This document shows, one piece after another, positions 9,601-20,124 of a DNA stretch of 64,000 bases (position 1 is the stretch's first letter; each line of letters opens with the position of its first letter). Source of the DNA: Strigamia acuminata (taxonomy: Eukaryota > Arthropoda > Chilopoda > Geophilomorpha > Linotaeniidae); contig OX442315.1 in NCBI GenBank assembly GCA_949358305.1, positions 6,163,875 to 6,227,874 of the forward strand. The letters are read 5' to 3'. The translations under genes and the position numbers were made by a program. Under the pieces are notes generated by a model. The model was not told the DNA's origin. It saw only the letters and a program-made list of their open reading frames with translations, and made no database searches.

Positions 9601-12226
9601 ATTTGGATTTTACATCAATTTTTGTTCGAATTTTCCAAGTTTGATGGCACTAGTTAGCTTGAAGTTTAGATTTTGTGGTAATTTTGTGGATTTTTTCAGC
9701 AGTATCGGTACAGGTACACAGTACTTTTCTAAACAATACGGCAATTTGGGACTGGTAACTGGTACCTGTAACACTTTTTTGGTACCATACGACTTTACTT
9801 TAGCAAAATCTCAAAAAATGTAGTAAAATCTCATAAAATCCTGCACAATCTCAGAAAATTTCACAAAATCAAGCACAATCTCAGAAAATTTCACAAAATC
9901 AAGCACAATCTCAGAAAATTTCACAAAATCAAGCACAATCTCAGAAAATATCAAAAAATCAAGCAAAATCTCGTACTGTTACATCTGAAGAAATCCACAA
10001 AAGTACCATTGAAGAGATTCAAAAAGTACCACAAAATTCAGGAATGACTAGTGCAATCAAACTTGGCGAATTTGGACAATAATTGATTAAAATTGCAAAT
10101 ATCTCGTGAATGAAAGCTCAGATCGTCAAAAACTAAACACCAAACAAAAGAGCGGAAGAAGCTGCACTAGAAACGTTAATTAAACAGCACTGCCCTCAGC
10201 TAATGATCAATGTATATTTAATTTTGTGTGTGTATACATTTTTTTGAGTCACCCTTCGTAACCCTCCTTGTATTGTTGGGCCGGTTTTATGTGGGCCACC
10301 CAGTAGAAAAATTGCAGTAAGCAGAACTCTTTGTACAACCTTGTTATGTTTCAGCAATCGATTAACTCATCCATGTTGGCGCGTCCATTTTTCGAACTCA
10401 TGTCACCTACGAACGACATTAGTAGCAGTGGTCAGGTAGTAGTAGAATCTAAAATGCTATCGATCGGCGATAACTTCATCACTTTTATTTAAATTTTGAT
10501 GAGAACAGAACGAGTGCTGCAAGGAAATGAAAATGTGTTTAGGTTTGGATGATTGGAGTGAATTCAATATCATGTGAAACGATCTTTAATTGAACGTTGT
10601 GTTTAGGTTCAATGCAGGAAAGCTTGGATGAACAGTCGAAGGAAATACAGAGACTGGAGTGTAATTTGAAATTGCAAGCGGGTAAATTGTATTTACTTGA
10701 AAAGTAATTCAAAAGATTGTCACTAAAAATCTATTTCAATCGATAATTTGGGAGAAACTATAGAAAACCATGAAAAAGAAATGATATCGATGGAAAAAAC
10801 AATTGGTAAAAGTGCAGTTTTTCAAATGCAGCAACTGTTTTCATGTGATTTAAGCCTAAAATGAGAATAATTTTAGAAGTACTAACTAAAAGGCAAACCG
10901 AACAGTGCGACAATATAGAAAACTACCAAAAAACTCTGAACACTGTGATAACGGCCAACAGTAAGTTAATATTCGAATTTACATTGATCATTCTCTTAAT
11001 TTTGATTTGATTTTAGATCAGTTGACTAAAGCTGTGGGTAAGAAGAATTGTGTTAACACGTAAGAAAAATTAAAAATTAAATGCAATATTGTTTGTTTCA
11101 GCCAAGGACAAGAAAATTTTGAGTGACAAGATTGGTATAATAACTAATTCTTAAAATTGGTATATTGATTTATTCTTGATTGATTGAAATTGTCAGATGC
11201 TTTGGTCAGAAAACAAAATGAGTTTGAAGAAGACGGTGCAAAAGGCAATGGTGAGTTAATGGTTTAACCTTCGCAGCCCCAACATAAAAAAAAATCCCTT
11301 ACTCACCCAACCTGGGTCATTTTTTACCCCAAGCTGAAAAAATTTTTCCAAAAATGAGTGAAAATGATTTTATTCTCTGAGTATTTCATGTTTATGAAGT
11401 AAGTTAATTTAAGCAATTCGGTATTTGTCAAAAGAGAGCGACAAAAATAATTGACATTGGATTCTAAAGTAGTGAGTAAACAAAGGAATTTTGTGAAAAT
11501 TTTTTTTTTTGATTTATAAATCTATTATTTTTATTATTGTTTGTTTTGATGTTAAATGAAAATACATAAAATTTCAGAATGAAAATCCCATTAGTTTTTG
11601 AGAAAAAAAAATAAAAACACTTTTGGAGGTCAATATTGACCCTAGGTTGGGGTGGGGAGGGTTAATTACCGTACATTTATACAAGAATATTATCTTGTTA
11701 CGTATTGTGGGACTAAAATGTGTGGAATTAATTTTTTCTTGAAATCCTTACTAATTACATTTATTCATTAGATCAAACAGAAATATATATGAAGAAAACT
11801 TTAACAACGTTTGAATATATCTGGAAAATCGATAATTTTGCAAAAAGTTCTCAAGGTGCACTTTACAGATATAGCGATTTTTTCTACACCAAGGAAGGTG
11901 GTTATAAAATGCGACTACGGCTAAGTCCAAGTCGAAAGGGAAATGGATCTCACTTATCTGTTTATCTTGAAGTGATGAAAGGTCCAAATGATGCAATGCT
12001 TCGTTGGCCTCTACAGTGTACTGTAGAATTTAACTTGATGGATGCAAACAAAACCAATTGTCATATTACCGGTATGAAGTTTAAACATTATTTTAATAGA
12101 CCAATTGCTTCGGAATGCACAACATATGAGAGGGAAAATTTTATTAGTTTAAATGAATTCAGAGCAAAATATGTAGTTGGTGACACACTATTTTTAAAAC
12201 TCGATTTACAATTCCATACTAGTTAA
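6673..12226 (+). CDS. TRAF-like protein, copy 2, 13-14 exons
   Basis: Exons: 6673-6701, 8025-8121, 8254-8334, 9027-9098, 9164-9238, 9300-9392, 10355-10435, 10618-10681, (10755-10805), 10877-10960, 11017-11037, 11102-11134, 11197-11250 and 11772-12226. The frame is open throughout: 412 residues, or 429 with the optional stalk exon. Layout follows copy 1: N-terminal Cys pairs, two TRAF-type zinc fingers (the second has H127 and H135, two residues wider), a helical stalk, then MATH with GYKM, LRWP and a terminal DTLFLKLD. The exon 5 donor is weaker (CAT|GTTTGT). Introns are longer than in copy 1 because of later insertions in introns 1, 6 and 12. No disabling change is seen, so both copies may be active. 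MATH predicts binding to receptor tails or ubiquitin-pathway partners; the actual partner is unknown. Confidence 0.83.
6800..7930. mobile_element. large foldback (inverted-repeat) element in intron 1 of TRAF-like gene 2
   Basis: Two arms pair over long stretches: ACCAATCACGG ... CAGTTGGCCAATCACATC at 6838-6875 against its reverse complement at 7853-7893, and a central hairpin (7500-7800) carrying TTGTATTTACA, TCATTGTGCACCC and CACATTAGCTGC on both sides. The orphan third copy (about 6355-6400) keeps an uninterrupted intron, placing the insertion at CAGACTT, which is repeated at both borders (about 6812 and 7912). No ORF suggests a transposase. Confidence 0.65.
7031..7510. repeat. 20-bp minisatellite, about 24 units
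   Basis: Unit AATAATTTGTTTTTTTCCGA, very uniform, in the left arm of the foldback element. Gene 1 has only about four degenerate units at the equivalent place. On the minus strand all three frames are stop-free, which creates 165- and 169-codon ORFs. These are by-products of the repeat, not gene evidence. Confidence 0.9.
8364..8852. mobile_element. hAT-type MITE, copy in gene 2
   Basis: Ends CAGTGCTTCTCAAA ... TTTGAGAAGCACTA, flanked by the 8-bp duplication CAGTACTG (8356-8363 and 8853-8860). Orthologous in position to 1410-1893. Confidence 0.8.
8462..8665. mobile_element. Tc1/mariner-type MITE nested in the hAT MITE, copy in gene 2
   Basis: TA borders at 8460-8461 and 8666-8667, ends CAGTCATGGACAAAAAA against a slightly mutated complement. 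Counterpart of 1509-1703. Confidence 0.7.
9399..10300. mobile_element. non-autonomous inverted-repeat DNA element in intron 6 of TRAF-like gene 2
   Basis: Ends GGTGGCCCACATAAAA ... TTTTATGTGGGCCACC, with pairing of the outer 70 bp or so and a second paired block (TTTTTGACGATC near 9572 against GATCGTCAAAAA near 10122). Gene 1 lacks it, so it is younger than the duplication. The duplication is CCAG or CA depending on where the end is set. No transposase ORF. Confidence 0.75.
9843..9972 (+). repeat. 30-bp tandem repeat, about four units
   Basis: Unit close to CACAATCTCAGAAAATTTCA followed by CAAAATCAAG, inside the inverted-repeat element. No coding role seen. Confidence 0.75.
10755..10805 (+). 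other. candidate extra stalk exon found only in TRAF-like gene 2
   Basis: 51 bases between an AG (10753-10754) and a GTAAAA donor. Spliced in phase 1 it adds 17 charged, helix-favouring residues ending MISMEKTI to the stalk. The acceptor has a poor pyrimidine tract. Gene 1 lacks the surrounding ~120 bp; CTAAAA occurs at both edges of the missing segment. Confidence 0.5.
11268..11661. mobile_element. piggyBac-like MITE in intron 12
   Basis: Flanked by TTAA on both sides (11264-11267 and 11662-11665), with ends CCTTCGCAGCCCCAAC and, from the other side, CCCTCCCCACCCCAAC. TTAA targeting and CCYT-type ends are typical of piggyBac. No ORF. Absent from gene 1. Confidence 0.65.
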
Positions 12227-12301
12227 AGAGAATTGTCCATTTTTCAGTGTTGTATTGTATCGTGAAGGGCAGTGATATATTTATATCTTGCTGGTATTAA
12301 T

Positions 12302-12307
12302 AATAAA
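12302..12307 (+). promoter_or_regulatory. polyadenylation signal AATAAA, TRAF-like gene 2
   Basis: AATAAA 76 bases after the stop codon. Confidence 0.5.
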
Positions 12308-12405
12308 TATAAGGAAATCATTTTAATGTCAAAACTAACCAAATTGGTGTACGTTACTTGAGCAGTAAGCAATGCATCAAAATTCCTCTTCTATACTGTA
12401 TACAG

Positions 12406-12713
12406 CAGGGTTTCCCAAACGTTGAAGCGCGCCTCACTGGTGGGGCGCGAGCTGATTATTGGTGGGGCGCACCCATCATACATGCCGAAATAAAGAAAGC
12501 TTATTTTGCAAATTTTTGTAAATTTTTAACCAAAATTATATAAAATTATATTAAAAATTGTACAAAGTTTTATGCAAAATTATATAAAAATTTCTTTTTT
12601 CTTTTTAGTAGTATATTTTTTAAAATTTTAATGCACTGGTAGATGAAGTGAGGCGCAGAAGATTGTCTTGCTTAAAAAGTGAGGCGCGATGCTAAAAAGT
12701 TTGGGAACCCCTG
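12406..12713. mobile_element. hAT-type MITE, 308 bp
   Basis: Ends CAGGGTTTCCCAAAC ... TTTGGGAACCCCTG, flanked by a perfect 8-bp duplication GTATACAG (12398-12405 and 12714-12721). GC-rich subterminal repeats (GGTGGGGCGC, GAGGCGC). No ORF. A different family from the intron 3 hAT MITE. Confidence 0.88.
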
Positions 12714-12721
12714 GTATACAG

Positions 12722-13037
12722 TATTATAATGGTAACACACGCCTGCACCTCGTGCACATTCCAAGTCGTTTGAGGTGTGAAACTTTTTTTAGGAGGAATA
12801 AACATTTTGGGAGAACAAAAGTTTTCTCGGGGAGTTTAATTACTTTGTAATTATTTGATGGGTTCACAATTGGAGATTATCCTAGCAACCAACATATAAA
12901 TATTCTCTTGCTGTCAAATCTTTGATATTATCAGACTACGAAAGAAACAAATATATTCAAATGATAATACGAATTTCATTTACTGCAGTTTATTCTTACA
13001 TTAATATGGATAAAAAATTGTAAATAATCGGTTACAT
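12722..13037. other. intergenic; ends in 3' sequence of a block-3 LRR gene
   Basis: No ORF of note. The segment from about 12980 (TTTATTCTTACATTAATATG ...) recurs at 13690-13730 and 15485-15520, each time just downstream of a minus-strand LRR 3' end, so it is the shared 3' untranslated or flanking sequence. Confidence 0.5.
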
Positions 13038-13040
13038 GAT

Positions 13041-13456
13041 TTATTCAAAGTGACTAGACTCATTAATCCGCACATCCAAGTTGTTACAATTCACATAACC
13101 TTTGATGTGATCGCAAGCTGAAGCGTCAAGATTATTACAACTGTTGAAGAATATTTCATTCATCGGATTTGGCGCAATCAACAATTTGATGATCGAAGTG
13201 GAAGTAATAAAGTGACACTCTAAAAGTTTTAAATGTTCCAGACATCGTAGCGCGTTTGATTCAACTAGTTCCGAAATTAAATCGTCGCAAAGAATTTGAC
13301 AATCTGTAATGCTCAACGATTTTAAACTTTTACATCCTATCAATAACATTTTCATATGTTGCCTGGTAGTCGAGTCAAATATATAGGCTAAAATCAGGTT
13401 ACGAACGTTTTTCAGCGGAGCATTACCAACATCGTTACTTTCATAGAAAAATGCAC
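13041..13456 (-). pseudogene. F-box-like/LRR gene fragment (block 3), C-terminal third
   Basis: Encodes the last repeats of the family (APLKNVRNL ..., CKSLKSLSITDCQIL, SELVESNALRCLEHL, TSTSIIKLL, PNPMNEIFF). No N-terminus: at 13456-13457 the sequence changes to a LINE reverse transcriptase fragment. Neighbours 13746-14640 and 15572-16876 are the same subfamily. Open but partial, so a relic. Confidence 0.8.
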
Positions 13457-13690
13457 TCCTCCTTATCTTGACTCTGTATTTTGAAATCATCCTATGTTAC
13501 GACCAGTGTCGGCACTTTCACATCACTAAGACTGACGTGTCGAAGGCCTTTGACACCCCATCTCATGCCCATGTCTTCTCTTCCCTGGAGTTGCTGTCTA
13601 TTGGCCTTGTCCCGTTGGTCCTATTTTTGTTTTACTTAACCTACCGGTCGTTTCACTTGTCTTCTGACCCCTCCTGTGCAGTTTACTGTG
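13457..13690 (+). mobile_element. LINE reverse transcriptase fragment
   Basis: Matches 4610-4810 of the LINE at 4.0-5.3 kb, including TDVSKAFDTPSH with the motif A aspartates. Opposite strand to the LRR gene it truncates. Only about 230 bp remain. Confidence 0.75.
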
Positions 13691-13745
13691 CAGTTTATTC
13701 TTACATTAATATGGATAAAAGATTGTAAATAATCGGTTACATGAT

Positions 13746-14640
13746 TTATTCAAACTGACTAGCTACAGGAAACTCATTAATCCGCACATCCAAGTTGTTA
13801 CTGTTCACATAACCTTTGATGTGCTTGCAAGCTGAAGCGTCAAGATTATTACAATTGCGGAAGAATAATTCATTCATCGGATTCGGCGCACTCAACAACT
13901 TTATCATCGAAGTGGAAGTAACGAAGTGACAATCTGAAAGTTCTAAATGTTTCAGACATTCTAGCGCATTCGATTCAACAAGTTCCGAAATTAAATCATT
14001 GAAAAGTAAATGAAATTTGTCAATCCACAAATGTTCTAAGCTCTTACATTGTACCAATAACATTTTCATATGTTGTCTGCTAAACTCTGACTCACTGTTA
14101 GAAAGTAGGCATCAGTTCCTATTGGCCGAGCCTGTTTACTCCCAACTGTTGCCTGTATACCACCACCAGAAAATGTATTTTTTTTTTGTTTTAAATTTGT
14201 GTGATTGTGATTATTGTAATGGTTTGAATGATATTAATTAGCTTTTATTTATAATAAAACGTTCTAAAAACCCATAAAGCAATGTTTTATGATGTTATTT
14301 TATCAAAATACCTGATTGTTCAGTTCGTTCAGTTTATTTATTGGTTGCTTCGTCAGGAAAGCAAGCAATTGTTTAATTTTAATGATTGATTGTTATGTCT
14401 GGAAAGCACACAAAATGGCTTCCATTGCATTTTGGGTATTTTGGCCTACTTTTATGTACACATACACCAGTGAAATGGCTCGGCCAATAGGAACTGCCTA
14501 CTTTCTAACAGTGAGTCAGAGTATTCTCGTAGTTGAGTCCAATATTTCGTATAAAATCAGGTCACGAAGGTTCTTCAACGGAGCATTACCAACATTGTCA
14601 CTTTCACAGAAATTGTTTTAGGAAATTGTTTTAGGAAAAC
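13746..14640 (-). pseudogene. F-box-like/LRR gene fragment (block 3), split by a MITE
   Basis: 13746-14083 encodes the C-terminal LRRs (CKSLEHLWIDKFHLL, SELVESNALECLKHLELSDC, TSTSMIKLLSAPNPMNELFF). 14523-about 14610 continues the same gene upstream (LKNLRDL, SDNVGNAPL in the family order). Between them lies the inverted-repeat element 14084-14522. Nothing N-terminal to this is present. Confidence 0.75.
14084..14522. mobile_element. inverted-repeat MITE inside an LRR pseudogene
   Basis: Ends ACTCTGACTCACTGTTAGAA and its complement at the right border, followed by paired GCCTATTGGCCGAGCC-type sequence, about 45 bp per arm. The interior is unrelated AT-rich sequence with no transposase. Duplication not resolved; TA is possible. 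Confidence 0.75.
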
Positions 14641-15571
14641 GTGAACAGTGAAGAGATGCAACAGCATTTCACAGTCACCGTCCGCCGCAACCGAGACGTC
14701 GCGAGGTCATTGCCGATTCCGCTTTCTTTCTTTCTGTCAGGTAGAAAATCCATTAGACAGGAAAAGTGTAAATTGGAATTTTGCTTTGCTGGAAAACTAA
14801 TAGTAGTTTAGGTTTTAAATAGTGTTGTCTAGGGCATCTTGTAAAACTGTGGTTTGCGATGATGACCTAGAACTTGATTTGGAATCCCAGATCTACATAG
14901 TTTGGCAGTAACCAAATAACGATTGTATTTTGGGTTTCATTCCCGGGTACCCGGGGTACCTATTTCTTGGGAAACTGGCTAAAGAATTAAGGAATCAAAA
15001 ACTGGAAATTTGAAAAACCGGTATCAGCGGGTTCTGACCACAATAAAATACCACTTCGTACCAATGATGAACTTGGACAGATGTTGTATGAATGGCAACT
15101 CTCAATAGAAAAGCCGAGAGACTGTACGCCATAATGAACCGGCTTCACTGGATCTGCAATAGTGCATCTGGAATGTACAGTAGTTGGAATGCAATTTTGT
15201 GCTTTGAAATGCAGTGATATTTATCTTTTAAGGGGTTACAGTGAGAGTGACTTAGTAATCTTTAATTTCCTCATAAGCTACTCGAAAAGACTGCAAAAAG
15301 TCCAGAAATTAAATCATTGGAAAGTTTTTGGCAATGAACAAAATTTCTAAACTTTTACATTGTACCAACTACGTTTTCGTTTGTTCCTCAGTAATTTGTA
15401 CCGCCAGTACGATATTTTCAAAGAACTATTCAAGAATCATTAGCAAATACATTAAAATGATTATGAGGATTTCATTTGCTTCAGTTTATTCTTACATTAA
15501 TATGGATAAAAAACTGTAAATAATGAGTTAGATGATTTATTCAAAATGATTACTAGACTACATCCAAGTTG
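14641..15571. other. intergenic region with small LRR relic
   Basis: No supported gene. About 15300-15400 weakly matches the minus-strand LRR segment around CTTTTACATTGTACCAA, a decayed relic. 15485-15520 repeats the block-3 3' flank. Confidence 0.4.
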
Positions 15572-16876
15572 TTATATCCGTAAGAACATCTGCACGTCCA
15601 AGTTGTTATCTTTGATATAACTTCGGATGAGATCGCAAGCTGAAAAGTCAAGATTATTACAATTGCGGAAGAATAATTCATTCATTGGATTTGGCGCACT
15701 CAACAACTTTATCATCGAAGTGGGAGTAACGAAGTGACAATCTGTAAGTTCTAAATGTTTCAGACATTCTAGCGCATTCGATTCAACAAGTTCCGAAATT
15801 AAATCGTCGGAAAGAAATTGACAACTTGAAACGGACAACGTTTCTAAAGTTTTACATTGTACCAATAACATTTTCATACTTTGTCTGGTAGTTGGGTCAA
15901 ACAGATCGGCTAAATTCAGTTCACGAAGGTTTTTCAACGGAGCATTAACAACATCGTCACTTTCACAGAAAAATGTACATTCTACTAATGCTAATGTCTC
16001 CAACATTGGCCAAACACGACCAATAATTCCAATGTTGACCGGCGTTGTAAGTCTAACCAGACGAAGGTCCGTCAATCGTTGGGGCCAATTATTAAAACCT
16101 AAAAGCGCTCTGTCATCTGCGAAATACAAGTTTGTTAAATTCGGAAAATTGGTCCTCAGGATAGGAATATGTTCGTTGATTGCTGTCGTTGAGATATCTT
16201 CGATGGAATAAGTGCTCGATATTTCGTTTCTATTCAACATAATAAGTAATTCGTGCCAGTATTCATGCAAAAACACTTTCAACATGGGCAGTTCGTTGAG
16301 AAGGAACAAACACGTGTCGACAGTGACAGGAGTTGATTCAATATTCAATTCCTCCAGCTTCACGCAACGCGTTAACGACAGGAGCCCAATGTTGGTAACG
16401 TTACTGCATCGCGAAATTTTGAGACGTTTCAAGAGTGGACAATTCGCTCCGATGGCAGCAACAACTTCGTCCGTGCATTCGTTTCTACGACCGAGGTTTA
16501 ACCGCTCAAGTTTCGGGAGACTTTGTACAAGTTTGACGACGGATGCAGTCGTCACTTCGGGATCTTTGCTTCGTCGTTTCAAATTTAAATAAACAAGATT
16601 TGGACATACGAGGTGTATTATATCGAACAGAAGATTGATTGGCTCATCAAACCTATTCAAATGGTGTAGTGATACGACGCCGGAATGTATGAATATTTCG
16701 AAAGGTAAAGTGCGATCGGTTCGTTTAAATGGCCTACACATTCTTTAAAATATACAATTTTTAAGGACGGGCGGTAGATTTAGCATTTGTTCTTGCATGA
16801 TTTTCTCTTCAAAATGAGCAGTCGCTTCGTTTAAACACAATTCTTCCAACCTCGGTGCTGATTTCCTGCGCGGCAT
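15572..16876 (-). pseudogene. F-box-like/LRR gene, block 3, one in-frame stop
   Basis: Near full length. MPRRKSAPRLEELCL starts at 16876 and an F-box-like LNLPPVLKNCIF follows, then a TAA at 16745-16747 where relatives have Glu (IFERLC). The same frame continues from ATG 16741 for 389 codons through about ten Cys-type LRRs (for example CTDEVVAAIGANCPLLKRL) to 15572. F-box/LRR proteins select substrates for SCF ubiquitin ligases: the F-box binds Skp1 and the LRRs bind the target. The stop separates the F-box-like segment from the LRRs, so the gene is probably dead, though an LRR-only protein from 16741 is possible. Confidence 0.75.
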
Positions 16877-17720
16877 GTCGTCTGTTGTAGTCAGATGCGA
16901 ATGATAAATGTCTGGGAATAAATTCTTCATAAACGTGTACAATGCGCCAATCAAAGAACAAACGTATGATGGACGTTTTTCGCCATTCGTTGTGAGTGAG
17001 AAGTTGTGACACTATTGTGCAAAATGGCGCCGATTGTCGTGTGACAAATATTGTCCCTTTTTGGACTTACAGTAGGGACGAGGACTAATAAAACTATTAG
17101 AATGAAGCTTAAATCCGAAAATTGTCCACTGTTAACACGTCTCAACATTTCGCAGTGCACCAATGTTACTGTTAGCAAATTGTTCGATTTGTAATAAACG
17201 ATTGTCTGGTGTTCCTCACGTTTATACGGGAATTATAATTGTGAAATATACGTCGTTAAATTTTTTTTTAAAAGGAATTTTAGCTACTGGAGTTGATTAT
17301 TGCATCGTCACAGTCATAAATCTTTTGTTAGATTTCATTCAATGTTTTGTGCGATGTAACACTTGAGGTTTTTCCTTTGGTTTTTTCCTCACATTTATGA
17401 GGCCAATTGAATAGATTTCGACATGCATTGCATTTTTAGTATAGTCATAGACAGTTGAGCGAAGTACTTGTGCTTTGTGTGCTTTTGTATGCTTTTGTGC
17501 TTTGTCTGCTTTGTGTGAGAAGAAGAGCAGCTGCCCCCGCAAGCAAAAGTTTATACTGCCAGAGCAGTTTGAGAAGAAAATAAAACTGCTTTCCTCTTTC
17601 AATTATCCTTTAGCTACGTAAATAAAATGCATTTCATCATTTGTGCAATTCAAATTCTGTTCCGAAACGAACAACAACTTATACTCGTATAGGAATTTCA
17701 GAATTTCAGAATTTCGAATC
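16877..17720. other. intergenic; divergent 5' flanks
   Basis: Upstream of the block-3 LRR pseudogene (minus) and of the secreted EF-hand gene (plus). At 17470-17520 there is a short irregular GCTTTTGTGCTTTGT repeat. No gene supported; small ORFs here show no family features. Confidence 0.4.
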
Positions 17721-19067
17721 ATGTACAAGTTTGTCCTACTCGTTCTACCATTAGTCGTTCAACAAATTTTCGCTACATGCTGTCCAAGAAAAATTCCGTG
17801 TGACGACTGTTCCAACCCGAAAATCGGCGAGTGCTGCGGCCAAGGCGAATGCGAATTCTTAATCTGTTGTAACTGCACGTGCAGATCCGAGGACAGGTGC
17901 AGCCTCGATTGCGTCTTCAGAAGCCCACATCTAAAGCCATTCCAGTTCGCCACGGACCCGTCAAGCAAAACGGTCGAGGAGGTCGTAGCCGAGATAGACA
18001 CCATCACTAAAGACGGACTCGTCGACCTGGACGAAATGATCAATTGGGTTTTCACGAACGGACGCAACGTGAGCGCCGAGCGCATCAAGCAGCAGTTCCA
18101 ACTACTGGACACCAACAAGGACAACTTGTTAAGCTGCGACGAAATCGATGTTCCGTCAAAGACAAAGAAAAAGAGGAAAATCAAAGGAAGACTGGAAAGT
18201 CAAGGAATCGATAGAGACTCCGATTCTATTTCAGAATCGAGCGCGGAGGAAGGTGGTGAGGAAACAGCGGAAAGCCGGTGGATACTTGCCAATCTTAAGG
18301 AATGGTACGTCATTGCAAGTGATCTTCAATCCCACCTTACGAATTTAGAAGACGAGCCACATAAAATGAGTTTAGCGATAGATGAAAGAGGTTCGCGTCA
18401 CGCGTGTTACGTCGAGATCAAATTGACGACAATTAAGGGTGACGTCGTCTTTAATGATGTACCAAAGCACCGTACCACATTCAATTGCCGGGTTGCAGTA
18501 TTTGAAAGCCGAATGATCAAGGCAGGCACAATACAAGTTTTTCATGTGCTGCCTAACGTTGGTGATCGGCTAAAAAGTCTCAACTTGAATGTGATGGGTC
18601 GCGAAGCGCTTGTCTTCTCAGCCATGTGCTTTGGCTTCGGGACTGAACTGGGTGATCAGAAAAGTTGGACAAAATTTTGCGTCGGAATGCAGCTATTCCA
18701 AACTTGTCTTATTTTGGCTCCGTATAACCAAAGGTTTGTGGGGGCCATTTACGACGACACAGTCAGGCTCGGTGTCTCTAATTCCATGTACGAGAGTTTC
18801 ACAATACGCCAGCTTTCCGAGTTTACATCTAATTACGTCAAATGTGAAAAAAATGTCCAGATATCGTGTCTGCGCATCATGTGTGGGTTAATAAGCTTTC
18901 ACCAAGGCACGTCGCTTTGCCCAGCTGGTTCATACGGTTGCCCGTATGTAGTGAGAATGACCGCTAGTTCGTGGGTGCATCCAACAGGACTTGCTGATAT
19001 CAACCACGGCAGTTGTATAGCGCAAACATGGTGGAGAGGTCTCATGCAAAATCTCGCGCAAAAATAA
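17721..19067 (+). CDS. secreted Cys-rich, EF-hand protein with unknown C-terminal domain
   Basis: Single exon, 448 codons from ATG 17721; an in-frame GTG at 17643 gives a longer ORF, but the signal peptide fits the ATG. Residues 1-18 (MYKFVLLVLPLVVQQIFA) are a signal peptide. About 19-65 is very Cys-rich (CCPRKIPCDDC, GECCGQGEC, CCNCTC), like small disulfide-knotted domains. About 90-150 has two EF-hand loops: TKDGLVDLDE is degenerate, while DTNKDNLLSCDE is canonical and should bind calcium. A basic KTKKKRKIKGR stretch and an acidic/Ser linker lead to about 230 C-terminal residues I cannot assign. The coding sequence looks more GC-rich than its surroundings and has no introns, so retroposition or transfer is possible. 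No close relative in the window. Confidence 0.75.
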   Translation: MYKFVLLVLPLVVQQIFATCCPRKIPCDDCSNPKIGECCGQGECEFLICCNCTCRSEDRCSLDCVFRSPHLKPFQFATDPSSKTVEEVVAEIDTITKDGLVDLDEMINWVFTNGRNVSAERIKQQFQLLDTNKDNLLSCDEIDVPSKTKKKRKIKGRLESQGIDRDSDSISESSAEEGGEETAESRWILANLKEWYVIASDLQSHLTNLEDEPHKMSLAIDERGSRHACYVEIKLTTIKGDVVFNDVPKHRTTFNCRVAVFESRMIKAGTIQVFHVLPNVGDRLKSLNLNVMGREALVFSAMCFGFGTELGDQKSWTKFCVGMQLFQTCLILAPYNQRFVGAIYDDTVRLGVSNSMYESFTIRQLSEFTSNYVKCEKNVQISCLRIMCGLISFHQGTSLCPAGSYGCPYVVRMTASSWVHPTGLADINHGSCIAQTWWRGLMQNLAQK

Positions 19068-19107
19068 AAAAATTAGGAATTAAAAAATTTAAATTTAAAA
19101 ATAATAA

Positions 19108-19140
19108 TGAAATGAAATGAAATGAAATAAAATGAAATGT
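19108..19140. repeat. (GAAAT)n microsatellite
   Basis: About six slightly imperfect pentamers, 40 bases after the stop of the EF-hand gene. Confidence 0.75.
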
Positions 19141-19218
19141 ATTATTTAATTGTTTGACAAATTTCATTTGTTTACGACACAAAATGAGGATTTGTCGAAA
19201 CCAAACGGTCTAATGTTG

Positions 19219-19649
19219 CGTAGCGCATTCGATTCAACAAGTTCCGAAATTAAATCGTCGGAAAGAAGTTGACAACTTGTAACGGACAACGTTCCTAAAC
19301 TGTTACATTGTACCAAGTTTCGGGAGACTTTGCACAAGTTTGACGATGGATGCAGTTGTCAGTTCGGTATCTCTGCACACTCGGTCTATTTTGTCGGATA
19401 GAAGATTCATTGGCGCATTAAACCGATTCAAATGGTGTAGTGAAACGGTGCCGGAATGTACGGTATAAAAATGTTTCTTAAGAAACCGCAATTTTCTTTA
19501 TATTCCAGATGCTGACACAGTCTTTGAAGTATGATATTTACAAGCATGGGCGGTTGATTTGTCATTTGATCTTGCACCTCTTCAAGTCGAATAGTCACCA
19601 CGTTTAGACACAAGTCTTGCAGGCTCAACGGTGATTTCCTGCGTGGCAT
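19219..19649 (-). pseudogene. F-box-like/LRR gene remnant (block 3), large internal deletion
   Basis: The N-terminus starts at ATG 19649 (MPRRKSPLSLQDLCLNVV, then NQPPMLVNIILQRLC). A frameshift near 19460 follows, then HSGTVSLHHLNRF and TASIVKLVQSLPKL in another frame. At about 19317 it jumps directly to a C-terminal segment (LVESNAL ... region, 19219-19315), deleting the middle of the gene. Confidence 0.8.
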
Positions 19650-20124
19650 GTCCTTTATATGTATTGTACGAAACGAATGGTGGATGTTGTTCGCCACCTT
19701 TGTGACATTGTTGGCAACATGGGCAAAATGGCGCCGTTGTTTCTTTTTGTGACACTAGGGACTATCAAAACGATGAAAACTTGTGTCAAAATGCAGAAAT
19801 AAAAAATAAATTAAAAAGATTTCATCAACAACAATTTTTTTTTTTCATAAATCAAAGGATAAATTTTGTTGAGGAGATTATTGTAAATAAAATCCAATTC
19901 ATGATTTAAAAACTATTTTTCACATTTTTTTTTTTTTAAATTTCACTAAATATTATGTTGAGTGTATCGCAGTGAAGCGATTAACCGACGTAGTGAGAAA
20001 TATTTTCCCGTTTCAACTAAAACTTGTTTATGTTTTTGTTATTATTGTTATTATTGCAGCTAAATAAACAAACATTGAGATTTTATTTATTGCTGTTTAA
20101 TTTTATATCTTATATCTTATGGGA
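19650..20124. other. 3' flank of block-1 LRR gene
   Basis: AT-rich. TTTCACTAAATATTATGTTG and GCAGTGAAGCGATTAAC recur at about 34190 and 40850, so this flank belongs to the block-1 duplication unit. No gene. Confidence 0.5.

Noticed and set aside
9572-9823. 83-codon plus-strand ORF in intron 6 of TRAF-like gene 2
   Set aside because: Lies wholly within the inverted-repeat element and shows no domain or transposase motif.
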